Assembly: GCA_045598285.1 (NCBI GenBank)
Contig: JAZLLU010000018.1
Span: 1-64,000, forward strand
Direction of reading: 5' to 3'
DNA length: 64,000 nt
From: RGIG5612 sp045598285
GTDB lineage: Bacteria > Bacillota > Clostridia > Lachnospirales > Lachnospiraceae
Below, one piece after another: positions 23,526-34,201 of this stretch. Position 1 is the stretch's first letter. Every line of letters starts with the position of its first letter. The notes under the pieces are model-generated. The model was not told the DNA's origin and made no database searches. It saw only the letters and a program-made list of their open reading frames with translations. A program made the translations under genes and the position numbers.

Positions 23526-26500
23526 ATGGAGAAGAATCGAATTCGTCCCGTAAAGTATGGCAAGGGAACTAGAATGAGTTATTCAAAGCAAAACGAAGTT
23601 CTAGAAATGCCAAACCTGATCGAAATTCAAAAAGCTTCTTATCAGTGGTTTATTACTGATGGACTCAAAGAAATCTTCAACGATATCTCACCAATCGAAG
23701 ACTTTAACCAAAGTCTTAGTTTAGAGTTTGTTGATTTCCAGATTGCTTATGATGATATCAAATATACCATTGAAGAATGCAAGGAGAGAGATGCTACGTA
23801 TTCCGCACCACTCAAAGTTAGAGTGCGCCTTAGCAATAAGGAAACTGGCGAAATAAGCGAGCATGAAATCTTCATGGGTGATATGCCTTTGATGACAAAG
23901 ACAGGTACATTTGTTATCAACGGTGCTGAAAGAGTTATTGTATCACAGCTCGTTCGTTCACCTGGTATCTATTTCACACTTAGCCACGACAAGTTAGGAA
24001 AAGAACTTTATGCATGTAACGTAATCCCTAACAGAGGCGCATGGTTTGAGTATGAGACAGATTCAAACGATGTTTACTACGTTCATGCTGACAAAGCAAG
24101 AAAGGTTCCTGTAACAGTTCTTATCAGAGCACTTGGCGTAGGAAGCAATGAAGAAATCATCGAAATGTTTGGTGAGGAGCCAAAGATTTTAGCATGTTTC
24201 GAAAAAGATGATTCTACAAATTATAAAGAAGGTATCTTAGAACTTTATAAGAAACTTCGTCCAGGCGAGCCTCTTCAAGTTGAGAACGCAGAGAACTTAA
24301 TCACATCAATGTTCTTTGATGCAAAACGTTATGACCTTGCAAAAGTTGGCCGTTACAAATTCAATAAGAAGTTAGCTTATAAGAACAGATTAGTAGGAGC
24401 AACATTAGCTGAAGATGTTATTCATCGTGGCACAGGCGAAATTATCGCTAAGGCCGGAAAAGTTGTTGATGAAGAACTCGCTGAGAAAATTCAGAATGGT
24501 GCAGTTCCAACAGTTTTAGTTCAAGGCGAAGACAGAGCAATAAAAGTTCTTTCAAATATGGTTGTTGATATCCAAGAGTATGTCAACTTAACTGAAAAAG
24601 AAATGAAAGAGTTCGGCATCACTGAAAGAGTTTACTATCCAGTACTTGAGCAATTGATGCAGGAAAATTCTAAGAAAGCTGACCTTAAGGAAGCAATCAG
24701 AAAGAATATCCAGGAACTTATTCCTAAGCATATTACAAAAGAAGATATCTTTGCATGTATCAGCTATGGCCTCAACTTAGACTCAGGCCTTGGTAACTTC
24801 GACGATATCGACCATTTAGGAAACAGACGTATTAGAAGCGTTGGTGAACTTCTTCAAAACCAATATAGAGTTGGTTTAAGCCGTATGGAAAGAGTAGTTC
24901 ATGAAAGAATGCAAACACAGGATATCGATACGATCACTCCACAATCACTTATCAATATTAAACCTGTAACTGCAGCAGTTCGTGAGTTCTTTGGTTCATC
25001 ACAACTTTCACAGTTCATGGATCAATGTAATCCACTTTCTGAACTTACACATAAGAGACGTCTTAGTGCATTAGGACCAGGTGGTCTTTCAAGAGATAGA
25101 GCAGGATTCGAAGTCCGTGACGTTCACTACACACATTATGGAAGAATGTGCCCAATCGAGACACCTGAAGGTCCTAATATCGGACTTATCAACTCACTTG
25201 CTAGTTACGCAAGAGTAAACAAATATGGTTTCATCGAGTCTCCATACAGAGTAATCGATAAAACTAATAAGAAGAATCCTGTTGTTACAGACGAAGTAGT
25301 TTATTTAACAGCAGACGAAGAAGATAAATACAAAGTAGCTCAAGCTAACGCACAGTTAGACGACAAAGGCCACTTCGTAAAGAACGCTGTAGCAGGTCGT
25401 TATAAAGACGAGACAAGTGAATACGACAAGACAGAGGTTGACCTTATGGACGTATCTCCTAAGATGGTATTCTCAGCTGCTACATCAATGATTCCTTTCT
25501 TAGAGAATGACGATGCTAACCGTGCCCTTATGGGTTCTAACATGCAACGTCAGGGTGTTCCACTTCTTACAACAGAAGCCCCGGTAGTTGGAACAGGAAT
25601 GGAATCTAAGACAGCACAAGACTCAGGTGTTTGCGTACTTGCTAATGAAGATGGAACAGTTGAACATGTTACGGCAGACGAAATTGGTATCCGTGGAAAA
25701 GACGGAATCTATAGAACTTATAAGGTAGCTAAATTCGTTCGTTCTAACCAAAGCAACTGCTACAACCAAAGACCAATCGTAAATAAAGGCGATAAGGTTA
25801 AAGCAGGTCAAATCATTGCCGACGGAGCAAGCACAAGCCAAGGCGAAATCGCACTTGGAAAGAACCCTCTTATTGGTTTCATGACATGGGAAGGTTACAA
25901 CTACGAGGATGCTGTACTTATTAGCGAGCGTTTAGTACGTGATGACGTTTACACATCAATTCATATTGAGAGATATGAAACAGAAGCGCGTGATACAAAG
26001 CTCGGACCAGAAGAAATTACTAGAGACGTTCCTGGCGTTGGCGAGGAAGCACTCAAAGATTTAGATGAACGCGGAATCATTCGTATCGGTGCAGAGGTTC
26101 ATGCAGGAGATATCTTAGTAGGTAAAGTTACTCCTAAGGGAGAAACAGAACTTACACCAGAAGAGAGACTCCTTCGTGCAATCTTCGGCGAGAAGGCTAG
26201 AGAAGTTAGAGATACATCTCTTAAGGTTCCTCATGGTGCATATGGTATCGTTGTTGACGCAAAAGTATTTACTAGAGAAGCTGGCGACGAACTTAGCCCA
26301 GGCGTAAATCAAACAGTACGTGTTTATATAGCACAAAAGAGAAAAATTAGTGTTGGTGATAAGATGGCTGGTCGTCATGGTAACAAGGGTGTTGTATCTC
26401 GTGTACTTCCTATCGAAGATATGCCATTCCTTCCAAACGGACGTCCACTTGATATCGTGCTTAATCCACTTGGCGTTCCTTCTCGTATGAACATCGGACA

Positions 26501-27356
26501 GGTACTTGAAACTCACCTTTCACTTGCAGCTAAAGCTCTGGGCTTTAACATTGCAACACCTGTATTTGATGGCGCAAGCGAGTTTGATATCATGGATACT
26601 CTTGATATGGCAAACGACTATGTTAACGGCGATTGGGAAAAATTCAAGAAGAAATATGAAAAGAGCGTTGACCCTGAAATCATCAAATACTTAGAGAAGA
26701 ACTTAGACCACAGAGAAGAGTGGAAGGGAGTTCCAATCAACCGTGATGGTAAGGTAAGACTTCGTGATGGTCGTACAGGTGAATACTTTGATGCACCAGT
26801 TACAATCGGTCATATGCATTACCTTAAACTTCACCACTTAGTAGATGATAAAATCCACGCAAGAAGTACAGGACCTTACTCACTCGTTACTCAGCAGCCA
26901 CTCGGTGGTAAAGCTCAGTTCGGTGGACAACGTTTCGGTGAAATGGAAGTTTGGGCACTTGAAGCTTATGGCGCTTCTTACACACTCCAAGAAATCTTAA
27001 CTGTTAAATCTGATGATGTTGTTGGACGTGTTAAAACTTATGAAGCAATCATCAAGGGCGAAAATATTCCTGAAGCAGGAACACCTGAAAGCTTTAAGGT
27101 ACTTGTTAAAGAACTTCAAAGTCTTGCACTCGACATCAAAGTACTTAATGAAGATGATACAGAAATCAAACTTTTAGAGTCAGTTGATTATGGCGAGACA
27201 AACTTCAATGCTATACTTTCTAACTTTAATGGAAATAAAGCAAAAGAAGAAGTAACTAGACATGGTTTCTCAGTACAAGAGTTTAATGACTTAACTGGAG
27301 AACTTGAAGATACAAACGACTACGTAGCTGACTACGAAGATGAAGACGAAGAATAG
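23526..27356 (+). CDS. rpoB: DNA-directed RNA polymerase subunit beta
   Basis: The beta subunit of RNA polymerase, 1276 residues from the chosen ATG, a usual length for Clostridia. The rifampicin-binding region is visible as FFGSSQLSQFMDQCNPLSELTHKRRLSALGPGGL (ends quoted in part: SQLSQFMDQ and THKRRLSALGPGG). The downstream conserved blocks GRHGNKGV, LGVPSRMNIGQ and GGKAQFGGQRFGEMEVWALE follow. The C-terminus is very acidic (DYEDEDEE). A GTG at 23514 could extend it by four residues, but ATG 23526 lies at a workable distance from AAAGGAG. rpoC follows after 12 bp. Confidence 0.97.
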   Translation: MEKNRIRPVKYGKGTRMSYSKQNEVLEMPNLIEIQKASYQWFITDGLKEIFNDISPIEDFNQSLSLEFVDFQIAYDDIKYTIEECKERDATYSAPLKVRVRLSNKETGEISEHEIFMGDMPLMTKTGTFVINGAERVIVSQLVRSPGIYFTLSHDKLGKELYACNVIPNRGAWFEYETDSNDVYYVHADKARKVPVTVLIRALGVGSNEEIIEMFGEEPKILACFEKDDSTNYKEGILELYKKLRPGEPLQVENAENLITSMFFDAKRYDLAKVGRYKFNKKLAYKNRLVGATLAEDVIHRGTGEIIAKAGKVVDEELAEKIQNGAVPTVLVQGEDRAIKVLSNMVVDIQEYVNLTEKEMKEFGITERVYYPVLEQLMQENSKKADLKEAIRKNIQELIPKHITKEDIFACISYGLNLDSGLGNFDDIDHLGNRRIRSVGELLQNQYRVGLSRMERVVHERMQTQDIDTITPQSLINIKPVTAAVREFFGSSQLSQFMDQCNPLSELTHKRRLSALGPGGLSRDRAGFEVRDVHYTHYGRMCPIETPEGPNIGLINSLASYARVNKYGFIESPYRVIDKTNKKNPVVTDEVVYLTADEEDKYKVAQANAQLDDKGHFVKNAVAGRYKDETSEYDKTEVDLMDVSPKMVFSAATSMIPFLENDDANRALMGSNMQRQGVPLLTTEAPVVGTGMESKTAQDSGVCVLANEDGTVEHVTADEIGIRGKDGIYRTYKVAKFVRSNQSNCYNQRPIVNKGDKVKAGQIIADGASTSQGEIALGKNPLIGFMTWEGYNYEDAVLISERLVRDDVYTSIHIERYETEARDTKLGPEEITRDVPGVGEEALKDLDERGIIRIGAEVHAGDILVGKVTPKGETELTPEERLLRAIFGEKAREVRDTSLKVPHGAYGIVVDAKVFTREAGDELSPGVNQTVRVYIAQKRKISVGDKMAGRHGNKGVVSRVLPIEDMPFLPNGRPLDIVLNPLGVPSRMNIGQVLETHLSLAAKALGFNIATPVFDGASEFDIMDTLDMANDYVNGDWEKFKKKYEKSVDPEIIKYLEKNLDHREEWKGVPINRDGKVRLRDGRTGEYFDAPVTIGHMHYLKLHHLVDDKIHARSTGPYSLVTQQPLGGKAQFGGQRFGEMEVWALEAYGASYTLQEILTVKSDDVVGRVKTYEAIIKGENIPEAGTPESFKVLVKELQSLALDIKVLNEDDTEIKLLESVDYGETNFNAILSNFNGNKAKEEVTRHGFSVQEFNDLTGELEDTNDYVADYEDEDEE

Positions 27357-27368
27357 GAGGGGATGAAG

Positions 27369-30300
27369 ATGGCAAATTTAAGTAAAAATGTTTACGAACA
27401 AATGACATTCGATAAAATCAGAATCGGCCTGGCTTCTCCAGAAAAAATTCGTGAGTGGTCACATGGCGAGGTTACAAAACCTGAAACAATTAACTATAGA
27501 ACCTTAAAACCAGAAAAAGACGGTCTTTTCTGTGAAAAGATTTTTGGACCAGCAAAAGACTGGGAATGCCACTGCGGTAAATATAAGAAAATCCGTTATA
27601 AAGGCATAATCTGTGATCGTTGTGGTGTTGAAGTTACTAAAGCAAGTGTAAGACGTGAGCGTATGGGTTCAATAGAACTTGCTGCTCCAGTTTCTCATAT
27701 TTGGTATTTCAAAGGTATCCCTTCTAGAATGGGACTTATCCTTGACCTTTCACCAAAGACATTAGAGAAAGTTTTATACTTTGCTAATCATATCGTTTTA
27801 GATCCAGGCGATACAGACTTAAATTACAAAGAGGTTCTTACTGAAGCTCAATATATGGAAGCTTTAGAAAGAAACGGAGATGCTTCTTCAACACTTAGAG
27901 TTGGTATGGGTGCAGAAGCAATCGACGAAATTTTATCTAATATTGATTTAGATGTTTTGGCTGAAGATTTAAGAGCTCAATTAGATGGCGCAACAGGACA
28001 AAAGAAAGCTAAGCTCGTTAAGAGATTAGAAGTTGTTGAAGCTTTCAGAGCAAGTGGAAATAAACCAGAGTGGATGATTCTTAAAGTTATCCCTGTAATT
28101 CCACCAGATCTTCGTCCTATGGTTCAACTTGATGGTGGACGTTTTGCAACATCTGATCTCAATGACCTTTACAGAAGAATCATCAATAGAAATAATCGTC
28201 TTAAGAGATTATTAGAGCTCGGTGCGCCTGAAATTATTGTTCGTAACGAAAAGAGAATGCTTCAGGAAGCTGTTGATGCTTTAATTGATAATGGTAGAAG
28301 AGGCCGTCCAGTAACAGGTCCTGGAAACCGTTCACTTAAATCTCTTTCAGACATGCTTAAAGGTAAACAAGGACGTTTCCGCCAGAACTTACTTGGTAAG
28401 CGTGTTGACTACTCAGGACGTTCAGTTATCGTTGTTGGTCCAGAACTTAAGATTTATCAATGTGGTCTTCCTAAAGAAATGGCAGTTGAACTATTTAAGC
28501 CTTTCGTTATGAAGAAACTTTGTGATTATGAAAAAGCTAACAACATCAAGCAAGCTAAGAAGATGGTTGAAAAGCTTCAACCAGAAGTTTGGGATGTATT
28601 AGAAGAAGTTATTAGCGAGCATCCAGTTATGTTGAACCGTGCTCCTACGCTTCACAGACTTGGTATCCAAGCATTCGAGCCTATCTTAGTTGAAGGTCGT
28701 GCAATTAGACTTCACCCACTTGTATGTACAGCTTACAACGCTGACTTCGATGGTGACCAGATGGCTGCCCACCTTCCACTTAGCGCAGAAGCTCAAGCTG
28801 AATGTAGATTCCTTCTTCTTTCACCTAACAACTTGCTTAAACCTTCTGATGGTGCGCCAGTTGCAGTTCCTTCACAGGATATGGTTTTAGGTATTTATTA
28901 TTTAACACAACAAAGAGATGGCGAACCAGGCGAAGGCAAGACATTTAAGAACATGAACGAAGCTATTCTTGCTTATGAAAATGGTATCATTACACTTCAT
29001 AGTAAGATTAAGGTTAAAGTTGAAACTAAGAACGCTAAAGGCAAAGCAGTAAAAGGTGTTATTGATACATCACTTGGACGTTTGCTCTTTAATGAAGTTA
29101 TTCCTCAAGACCTTGGCTTTGTTGAAAGAAAGAAAGACGAAGATTTCCTTAAACTTGAAATCGACAGCTTAGTTGATAAGAAGACATTAAAGAAAATCCT
29201 CGAAAAAGTTATTAATATTCATGGCGCAACTGTAACAGCAGAAGTTCTTGATAACATCAAGTCTATGGGTTACAAGTACGCTACAAAAGCAGCGTTTACA
29301 GTATCTATTTCAGATATGACTGTTCCAGATGAAAAGGCTGACATCATCAAGAAAGCTGAAGAAGAAGTTGAACTTATCCAAGCCGATTATCGTATGGGCT
29401 ACTTAACAGAAGAAGAACGCTACAAAAGTGTTGTTGATACATGGGAAGCAGCCGATAAAGAAGTTACGACAGCTCTTATGAATACTCTTGATAAATACAA
29501 CAACATTTACATGATGGCTGACTCTGGTGCTCGTGGTAGTGACCAACAGATTAAACAGCTTGCAGGTATGCGTGGTTTGATGGCTGATACAACAGGTCGT
29601 ACAATCGAACTTCCTATTAAGTCAAACTTCCGTGAAGGCCTTGATGTTTTGGAATACTTCATTTCTGCCCATGGTGCTCGTAAAGGTTTATCTGATACAG
29701 CTCTTCGTACAGCCGATTCAGGTTACCTTACACGTCGTCTTGTTGACGTTGCTCAGGAGCTTATCATCAACCAGCTTGATTGCTGCGAAGGTGAAGATGA
29801 AGTTCCATACATGAGCGTTTATCCATTCATGGATGGTAAAGAAGAAATTGAAAACTTAAGAGATAGAATTTTAGGCCGTTATGCAGCTGAAGATATTCTT
29901 GATAAGAAGGGAAATGTAATCGTTGCAAAGAATCATATGATTACACCTAGCAGAGCAGATGCTGTAATTAAGAGCGGTGCTAAAGAAGTTAAGATTCGTA
30001 CAGCACTTACATGCCAAAGTGAGACAGGCATTTGTTCTAAGTGCTACGGTGCAAACATGGCAACAGGCCAGGCAGTTCAAGTTGGTGAAGCAGTTGGTAT
30101 TATTGCAGCTCAGTCAATCGGTGAGCCTGGTACACAGCTTACGATGAGAACATTCCACACTGGCGGTGTTGCTACAGCAGACGATATCACTCAAGGTCTT
30201 CCACGTGTTGAGGAACTTTTCGAAGCTCGTAAACCTAAGGGTGTTGCAATCATTTCTGAGTTCGCTGGTACTGCAGAAGTTCGCATGAACAAGAACAAAC

Positions 30301-31043
30301 GTGAAATCGTTGTTACTGCACCAGACGGAAAAGAAAAAGCATACCTTATCCCTTATGGCTCAACAATGAGAATCCAAGAAGGCCAGAAGATTAAAGTTGA
30401 TGTTGGTGAAAAACTTACTGAAGGTTCAATTAACCCTCACGATATCATCAAAGTTAAAGATGTAAAAGCTGTACAAGATTACATCATGAAAGAAGTTCAA
30501 AGAGTTTACAGACTTCAAGGTGTTGAAATTAACGATAAACATATTGAAGTTATCGTAAGACAGATGCTTAAGAAAGTTAAGATTGATGAAGCTGGTGATT
30601 CAGATTTCTTAGTAGGCACAACTGTAAACTTGATTGAATTCAATAAGACAAATAAGAAGTTGGTAGCAGAAGGTAAAGAGCCTGCACAAGGTAAACAAAT
30701 TATCCTTGGTATTACTAAGGCTTCACTTGCAACAAATTCATTCCTTAGTGCTGCTTCATTCCAGGAGACAACAAAAGTTCTTACTGAAGCTGCTATTAAT
30801 GGTAAGGTTGATCCACTTATTGGTCTTAAAGAAAACGTTATCATTGGTAAGTTGATTCCTGCTGGTACAGGTATGAAACGTTACCGCAATGTTCATCTTA
30901 ATACTGACGACATGATTCTAGAGGCACAAGCAAAAGCCGAAGAAGAAGCTTTAAGAGCTGCCCAAGAAGAAGCCTTAGCAGCCGAAGGCGAAGAACTTGA
31001 TGTAGCAAAAGATTTAGAAGAAGTTGCCGAAGAAGATGAATAA
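27369..31043 (+). CDS. rpoC: DNA-directed RNA polymerase subunit beta'
   Basis: The beta' subunit of RNA polymerase, 1224 residues. The catalytic Mg site NADFDGDQM is at residues 457-465 (D459, D461, D463). The N-terminal zinc finger CHCGKYKK...CDRC and the second zinc site CQSETGICSKCYG are present. ATG 27369 is chosen over ATG 27363 because AGGAGGGG ends right at 27362, too close for the first. The C-terminus has an Ala/Glu-rich tail. It ends the rpoBC unit before a hairpin. Confidence 0.97.
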   Translation: MANLSKNVYEQMTFDKIRIGLASPEKIREWSHGEVTKPETINYRTLKPEKDGLFCEKIFGPAKDWECHCGKYKKIRYKGIICDRCGVEVTKASVRRERMGSIELAAPVSHIWYFKGIPSRMGLILDLSPKTLEKVLYFANHIVLDPGDTDLNYKEVLTEAQYMEALERNGDASSTLRVGMGAEAIDEILSNIDLDVLAEDLRAQLDGATGQKKAKLVKRLEVVEAFRASGNKPEWMILKVIPVIPPDLRPMVQLDGGRFATSDLNDLYRRIINRNNRLKRLLELGAPEIIVRNEKRMLQEAVDALIDNGRRGRPVTGPGNRSLKSLSDMLKGKQGRFRQNLLGKRVDYSGRSVIVVGPELKIYQCGLPKEMAVELFKPFVMKKLCDYEKANNIKQAKKMVEKLQPEVWDVLEEVISEHPVMLNRAPTLHRLGIQAFEPILVEGRAIRLHPLVCTAYNADFDGDQMAAHLPLSAEAQAECRFLLLSPNNLLKPSDGAPVAVPSQDMVLGIYYLTQQRDGEPGEGKTFKNMNEAILAYENGIITLHSKIKVKVETKNAKGKAVKGVIDTSLGRLLFNEVIPQDLGFVERKKDEDFLKLEIDSLVDKKTLKKILEKVINIHGATVTAEVLDNIKSMGYKYATKAAFTVSISDMTVPDEKADIIKKAEEEVELIQADYRMGYLTEEERYKSVVDTWEAADKEVTTALMNTLDKYNNIYMMADSGARGSDQQIKQLAGMRGLMADTTGRTIELPIKSNFREGLDVLEYFISAHGARKGLSDTALRTADSGYLTRRLVDVAQELIINQLDCCEGEDEVPYMSVYPFMDGKEEIENLRDRILGRYAAEDILDKKGNVIVAKNHMITPSRADAVIKSGAKEVKIRTALTCQSETGICSKCYGANMATGQAVQVGEAVGIIAAQSIGEPGTQLTMRTFHTGGVATADDITQGLPRVEELFEARKPKGVAIISEFAGTAEVRMNKNKREIVVTAPDGKEKAYLIPYGSTMRIQEGQKIKVDVGEKLTEGSINPHDIIKVKDVKAVQDYIMKEVQRVYRLQGVEINDKHIEVIVRQMLKKVKIDEAGDSDFLVGTTVNLIEFNKTNKKLVAEGKEPAQGKQIILGITKASLATNSFLSAASFQETTKVLTEAAINGKVDPLIGLKENVIIGKLIPAGTGMKRYRNVHLNTDDMILEAQAKAEEEALRAAQEEALAAEGEELDVAKDLEEVAEEDE

Positions 31044-31080
31044 GAAAAATTTTATCAGTAACAAATTTAATTAATAAAAA

Positions 31081-31118
31081 AGATGGCTGGCGTACTTAAG
31101 GTGCGTCAGTCGTCTTTT
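31081..31118 (+). terminator. Terminator-like hairpin after rpoC
   Basis: A long stem with several G-T pairs, AGATGGCTGGCGTA against TGCGTCAGTCGTCT, is followed by TTTT then GAAAA. It is 35 bp after the rpoC stop. The T-run is short. Confidence 0.65.
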
Positions 31119-31138
31119 GAAAAAGAAAAGAACTAGTG

Positions 31139-32581
31139 ATGTACGACGTAATAATAATCGGATGCGGAATTTCTGGCGCAGCCATCGCATACGAACTTTC
31201 AAAATATAATCTAGAAGTTGCAATGTTGGAAAAAGAAAATGATGTTTCAACAGGTGCAACAAAAGCCAACTCAGGAATCATTCATGCAGGGTATGATCCA
31301 GAGCCAGGTTCTCTTATGGCGAAATTAAATGTAAGAGGTTCGCAAATAACGCAAGAAGTTTGCAAAAAGTTAGATATTCCTTATAAACAATGTGGTGCTA
31401 TGGTTGTTGCTTTTAGCGATGAACAAAAAGAAGCACTTGAAAAACTTTATAAGCAAGGCGAAAAAAATGGAGTAAAAAACCAAGCAATAATAGATGGGGA
31501 CGGTGCAAGAAATCTAGAACCAAATCTTTCAAAAGATGTTAAGTGGGCGTTATATGAACCGGCTTCAGCAATAATTTCTCCGTGGGAGTTTTGTCTTGCA
31601 CTTGCTGAAACAGCAGTTAAAAATGGAACCAAACTTTTCTTGAATACAGAAGTTTCTAAGATTGAAAAAGAAAATTCTGTTTGGAAAATTAATGATAAAT
31701 TTGAAACTAAAATTGTAATTAATGCAACGGGTGTTAATGCTGAAATTGTTCATGATTTGGCGTGTACTCATTCTTTCGAAATGCGTCCTAGAAGTGGAGA
31801 GTACTACCTTTTAGATAAGGAAGAGGGCTCTAGAGTTTCACGAACAATATTTATGGCACCGGATGAAAATGGAAAAGGAGTGCTCGTATCTCCTACAGTT
31901 CATGGAAACTTAATAGTTGGCCCGAATTCAAAAATTGTAAAAGGAAACGATACAAAGACAACAAATGATGGACTGAATTTTGTAGCAGAAAAATCCAAAG
32001 CATCTGTTCCAAATGTAAACTTGGGGTTAAACATTAGAAACTTTGCAGGCGTTAGAGCACGTACCAATATTAAGGACTTCATAATTGAAGAAGTGTTAGA
32101 AGGCACTAAACATACAGGATTTATTGATGTAGCAGGAATTTGTTCGCCGGGCCTTTCAGCATCTTTAGCTATTGGTGAATATGTTGCAAAAATTATTGAT
32201 GATGCAAAGGATGCGTTACATGTATCGCTAGATAAAAAGGAAAACTTTATTAATACAAGAAAGAAAATTCGTTTTAAGGAATTAAGCGAAGAAGAAAAAG
32301 CAAAAATAATAAAAGAAAATCCTGCCTTTGGACATATTATTTGCAGATGCGAAACGATTACCGAAGGAGAGATTTTAGCTTGCTTTGATACACCGATTCC
32401 ACCAAAGAGTTTGGATGGAATAAAAAGAAGAACAAATACAGGTATGGGTAGATGCCAAGGCGGATTTTGCGCGCCAGCAATAGTTCCTATTATTGCCGAA
32501 AAATTAGGCATAAGCCCTGATGAAGTACTACAAGAATTAGAAGGCACAGAAATTTTATCAGGAGGTAAACTCCATGTATGA
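31139..32581 (+). CDS. GlpA-like FAD-dependent oxidoreductase with BFD-like [2Fe-2S] domain
   Basis: A 480-residue flavoprotein of the glycerol-3-phosphate dehydrogenase/LhgO group. The N-terminal FAD-binding motif is IIGCGISGAAIAYELSK. The substrate-domain region RPRSGEYYLLDKEEG and the second FAD contact GVRARTN follow. The C-terminal 90 residues carry CRCE and GRCQGGFC, the four cysteines of a BFD-like iron-sulphur domain. It forms a translationally linked set with the next two genes, as in other anaerobes where the trio is taken as an anaerobic glycerol-3-phosphate dehydrogenase-like complex. The ATG at 31139 directly follows an in-frame GTG; the ATG gives the standard MYDVIIIG opening. 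Confidence 0.88.
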   Translation: MYDVIIIGCGISGAAIAYELSKYNLEVAMLEKENDVSTGATKANSGIIHAGYDPEPGSLMAKLNVRGSQITQEVCKKLDIPYKQCGAMVVAFSDEQKEALEKLYKQGEKNGVKNQAIIDGDGARNLEPNLSKDVKWALYEPASAIISPWEFCLALAETAVKNGTKLFLNTEVSKIEKENSVWKINDKFETKIVINATGVNAEIVHDLACTHSFEMRPRSGEYYLLDKEEGSRVSRTIFMAPDENGKGVLVSPTVHGNLIVGPNSKIVKGNDTKTTNDGLNFVAEKSKASVPNVNLGLNIRNFAGVRARTNIKDFIIEEVLEGTKHTGFIDVAGICSPGLSASLAIGEYVAKIIDDAKDALHVSLDKKENFINTRKKIRFKELSEEEKAKIIKENPAFGHIICRCETITEGEILACFDTPIPPKSLDGIKRRTNTGMGRCQGGFCAPAIVPIIAEKLGISPDEVLQELEGTEILSGGKLHV

Positions 32582-33851
32582 TTTAATAGTAATTGGTGGT
32601 GGCCCAGCTGGATTAGCAGCAGCGAAGTCGGCTTGGGCAGGTGGACTAAAAAAAGTTTTGATAGTAGAGCGCAACTGGGAGTTAGGTGGAATCCTTAACC
32701 AGTGTATTCATAATGGATTTGGACTTCATCATTTTAAAGAAGAGTTAACAGGACCAGAGTATGCAGCTCGCTATATAAAAGAAGTAAGCGAAACAGGCAT
32801 AGAAGCTAGACTTGGAACTATGGTCTTAAGCATTGAATCTGACGATGAAAATAAAAAACACTTTGTGCATATGACAGGTAAGGAATGTGGCTACAAAGTT
32901 GAAGAAACAAAATCAATTATTCTTGCCATGGGCTGCAGAGAGCGCCCTAGAGGCGGCGTTGTTATTGCTGGCACTAGACCAGCCGGCGTCTTTACTGCTG
33001 GAGCAGCACAAAGATACGTTAATATTGATGGGTATTTACCAGGTAAGAAAGTTGTAATTTTAGGAAGCGGCGATATCGGCCTTATTATGGCTAGAAGAAT
33101 GACTCTTGAAGGCGCTAAGGTATTAGCATGCGTTGAGCTTATGCCATATTCTAGCGGATTAAATAGAAATATTGTGCAATGCTTAAACGATTATGATATT
33201 CCACTTTATCTTAGCCACACGGTTACAGAAATTCGTGGAGAAAAAAGAGTTGAACAGGTAGTTGTTAACGAAGTAGATCAAAATAGAAAACCTATTCCTG
33301 GAACGGAAATGATTTTCGATTGTGACACGCTTCTTCTTAGCTGCGGACTCATTCCAGAAAATGAATTAACTAATGCAGCATCAATTGAAATTGATCCACG
33401 TACGAAGGGGCCAGTTGTTTATGAGAATATGCAAACATGTAAAGAAGGAATTTTTGCATGTGGTAATGTTTGTCATGTTCACGACTTAGTTGACTTTGTA
33501 AGTGACGAAAGTGAGAGGGCTGGTGCGTCAGCAGCTAAGTATGTATTAGAAGGTAATAAAACAACTGATGTTTTAGAAACTGTTGCTAATGGCGGTGCAA
33601 CTTATATTGTTCCACAAAAGATTCGCCCAGAGAATCTTGATAAGACACTTAAACTTTTCTTTAGGGTAAACAAAAGCATCCCTAAAGCTGATATTGTAAT
33701 AAAATCGCAAGGAAAAGAAATTACACGTCTTCATAAAAAATTCTTAACTCCAGGAGAGATGCAAAACGTTGTTATCTTGAAAGATCAATTAAGTGGAGCA
33801 AAAGAAAAATTAGAACTTGTAGTTGAAGAGGTAAAGGAGGATAGAGCATGA
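32574..33851 (+). CDS. FAD/NAD(P)-dependent oxidoreductase (partner of GlpA-like protein)
   Basis: A 425-residue pyridine-nucleotide-disulphide-type flavoprotein. It has two dinucleotide motifs, VIGGGPAGLAAAKSA at the N-terminus and VILGSGDIGLIMARRM in the middle. ELGGILNQC follows the first, and a late FACGNVCHVHDLVDFV FAD contact is present. It overlaps the upstream gene by 8 bp and the DUF1667 gene by 4 bp. It probably passes electrons between NAD(H) and the GlpA-like subunit; the substrate is not proven. GGAGG precedes the ATG. Confidence 0.88.
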   Translation: MYDLIVIGGGPAGLAAAKSAWAGGLKKVLIVERNWELGGILNQCIHNGFGLHHFKEELTGPEYAARYIKEVSETGIEARLGTMVLSIESDDENKKHFVHMTGKECGYKVEETKSIILAMGCRERPRGGVVIAGTRPAGVFTAGAAQRYVNIDGYLPGKKVVILGSGDIGLIMARRMTLEGAKVLACVELMPYSSGLNRNIVQCLNDYDIPLYLSHTVTEIRGEKRVEQVVVNEVDQNRKPIPGTEMIFDCDTLLLSCGLIPENELTNAASIEIDPRTKGPVVYENMQTCKEGIFACGNVCHVHDLVDFVSDESERAGASAAKYVLEGNKTTDVLETVANGGATYIVPQKIRPENLDKTLKLFFRVNKSIPKADIVIKSQGKEITRLHKKFLTPGEMQNVVILKDQLSGAKEKLELVVEEVKEDRA

Positions 33852-34201
33852 AAGAATTGATTTGTATTTGCTGTCCTTCGGGATGTCACCTTCAAGTAGA
33901 TGAAGAGAATGGTTTTAAGGTAACTGGGAATGGTTGCGATAGAGGAGCCGAATACGGAAAGAGTGAGGCACAAGCACCTGTAAGAGTTCTTACTAGCACA
34001 GTTGAAGTAATAGGTGGAGATATTAGAAGATGCCCGGTTAAAACTGCTGGTGCTATTCCAAAAGAAAAAATATTAGATGCTCAAAGAGAAGTTCAAAGCA
34101 TAGTACTTAACGCACCAATTAATTTAGGTGATGTAATTATAAAAAATGTTTGCGAAACAGGGATTGATGTTATCGCAACAAAAAGGATAGGTAAGAAATG
34201 A
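33848..34201 (+). CDS. DUF1667 cysteine-rich protein
   Basis: A 117-residue protein of DUF1667, the usual third member of this oxidoreductase set. Cysteines are at CICCPSGC (C6, C8, C9, C13), GNGCDRG and RRCPVKT, consistent with an iron-sulphur or other metal site. It overlaps the genes on both sides by 4 bp (ATGA), so translation is coupled. It probably supports electron transfer in the complex; no direct evidence. Confidence 0.88.
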   Translation: MKELICICCPSGCHLQVDEENGFKVTGNGCDRGAEYGKSEAQAPVRVLTSTVEVIGGDIRRCPVKTAGAIPKEKILDAQREVQSIVLNAPINLGDVIIKNVCETGIDVIATKRIGKK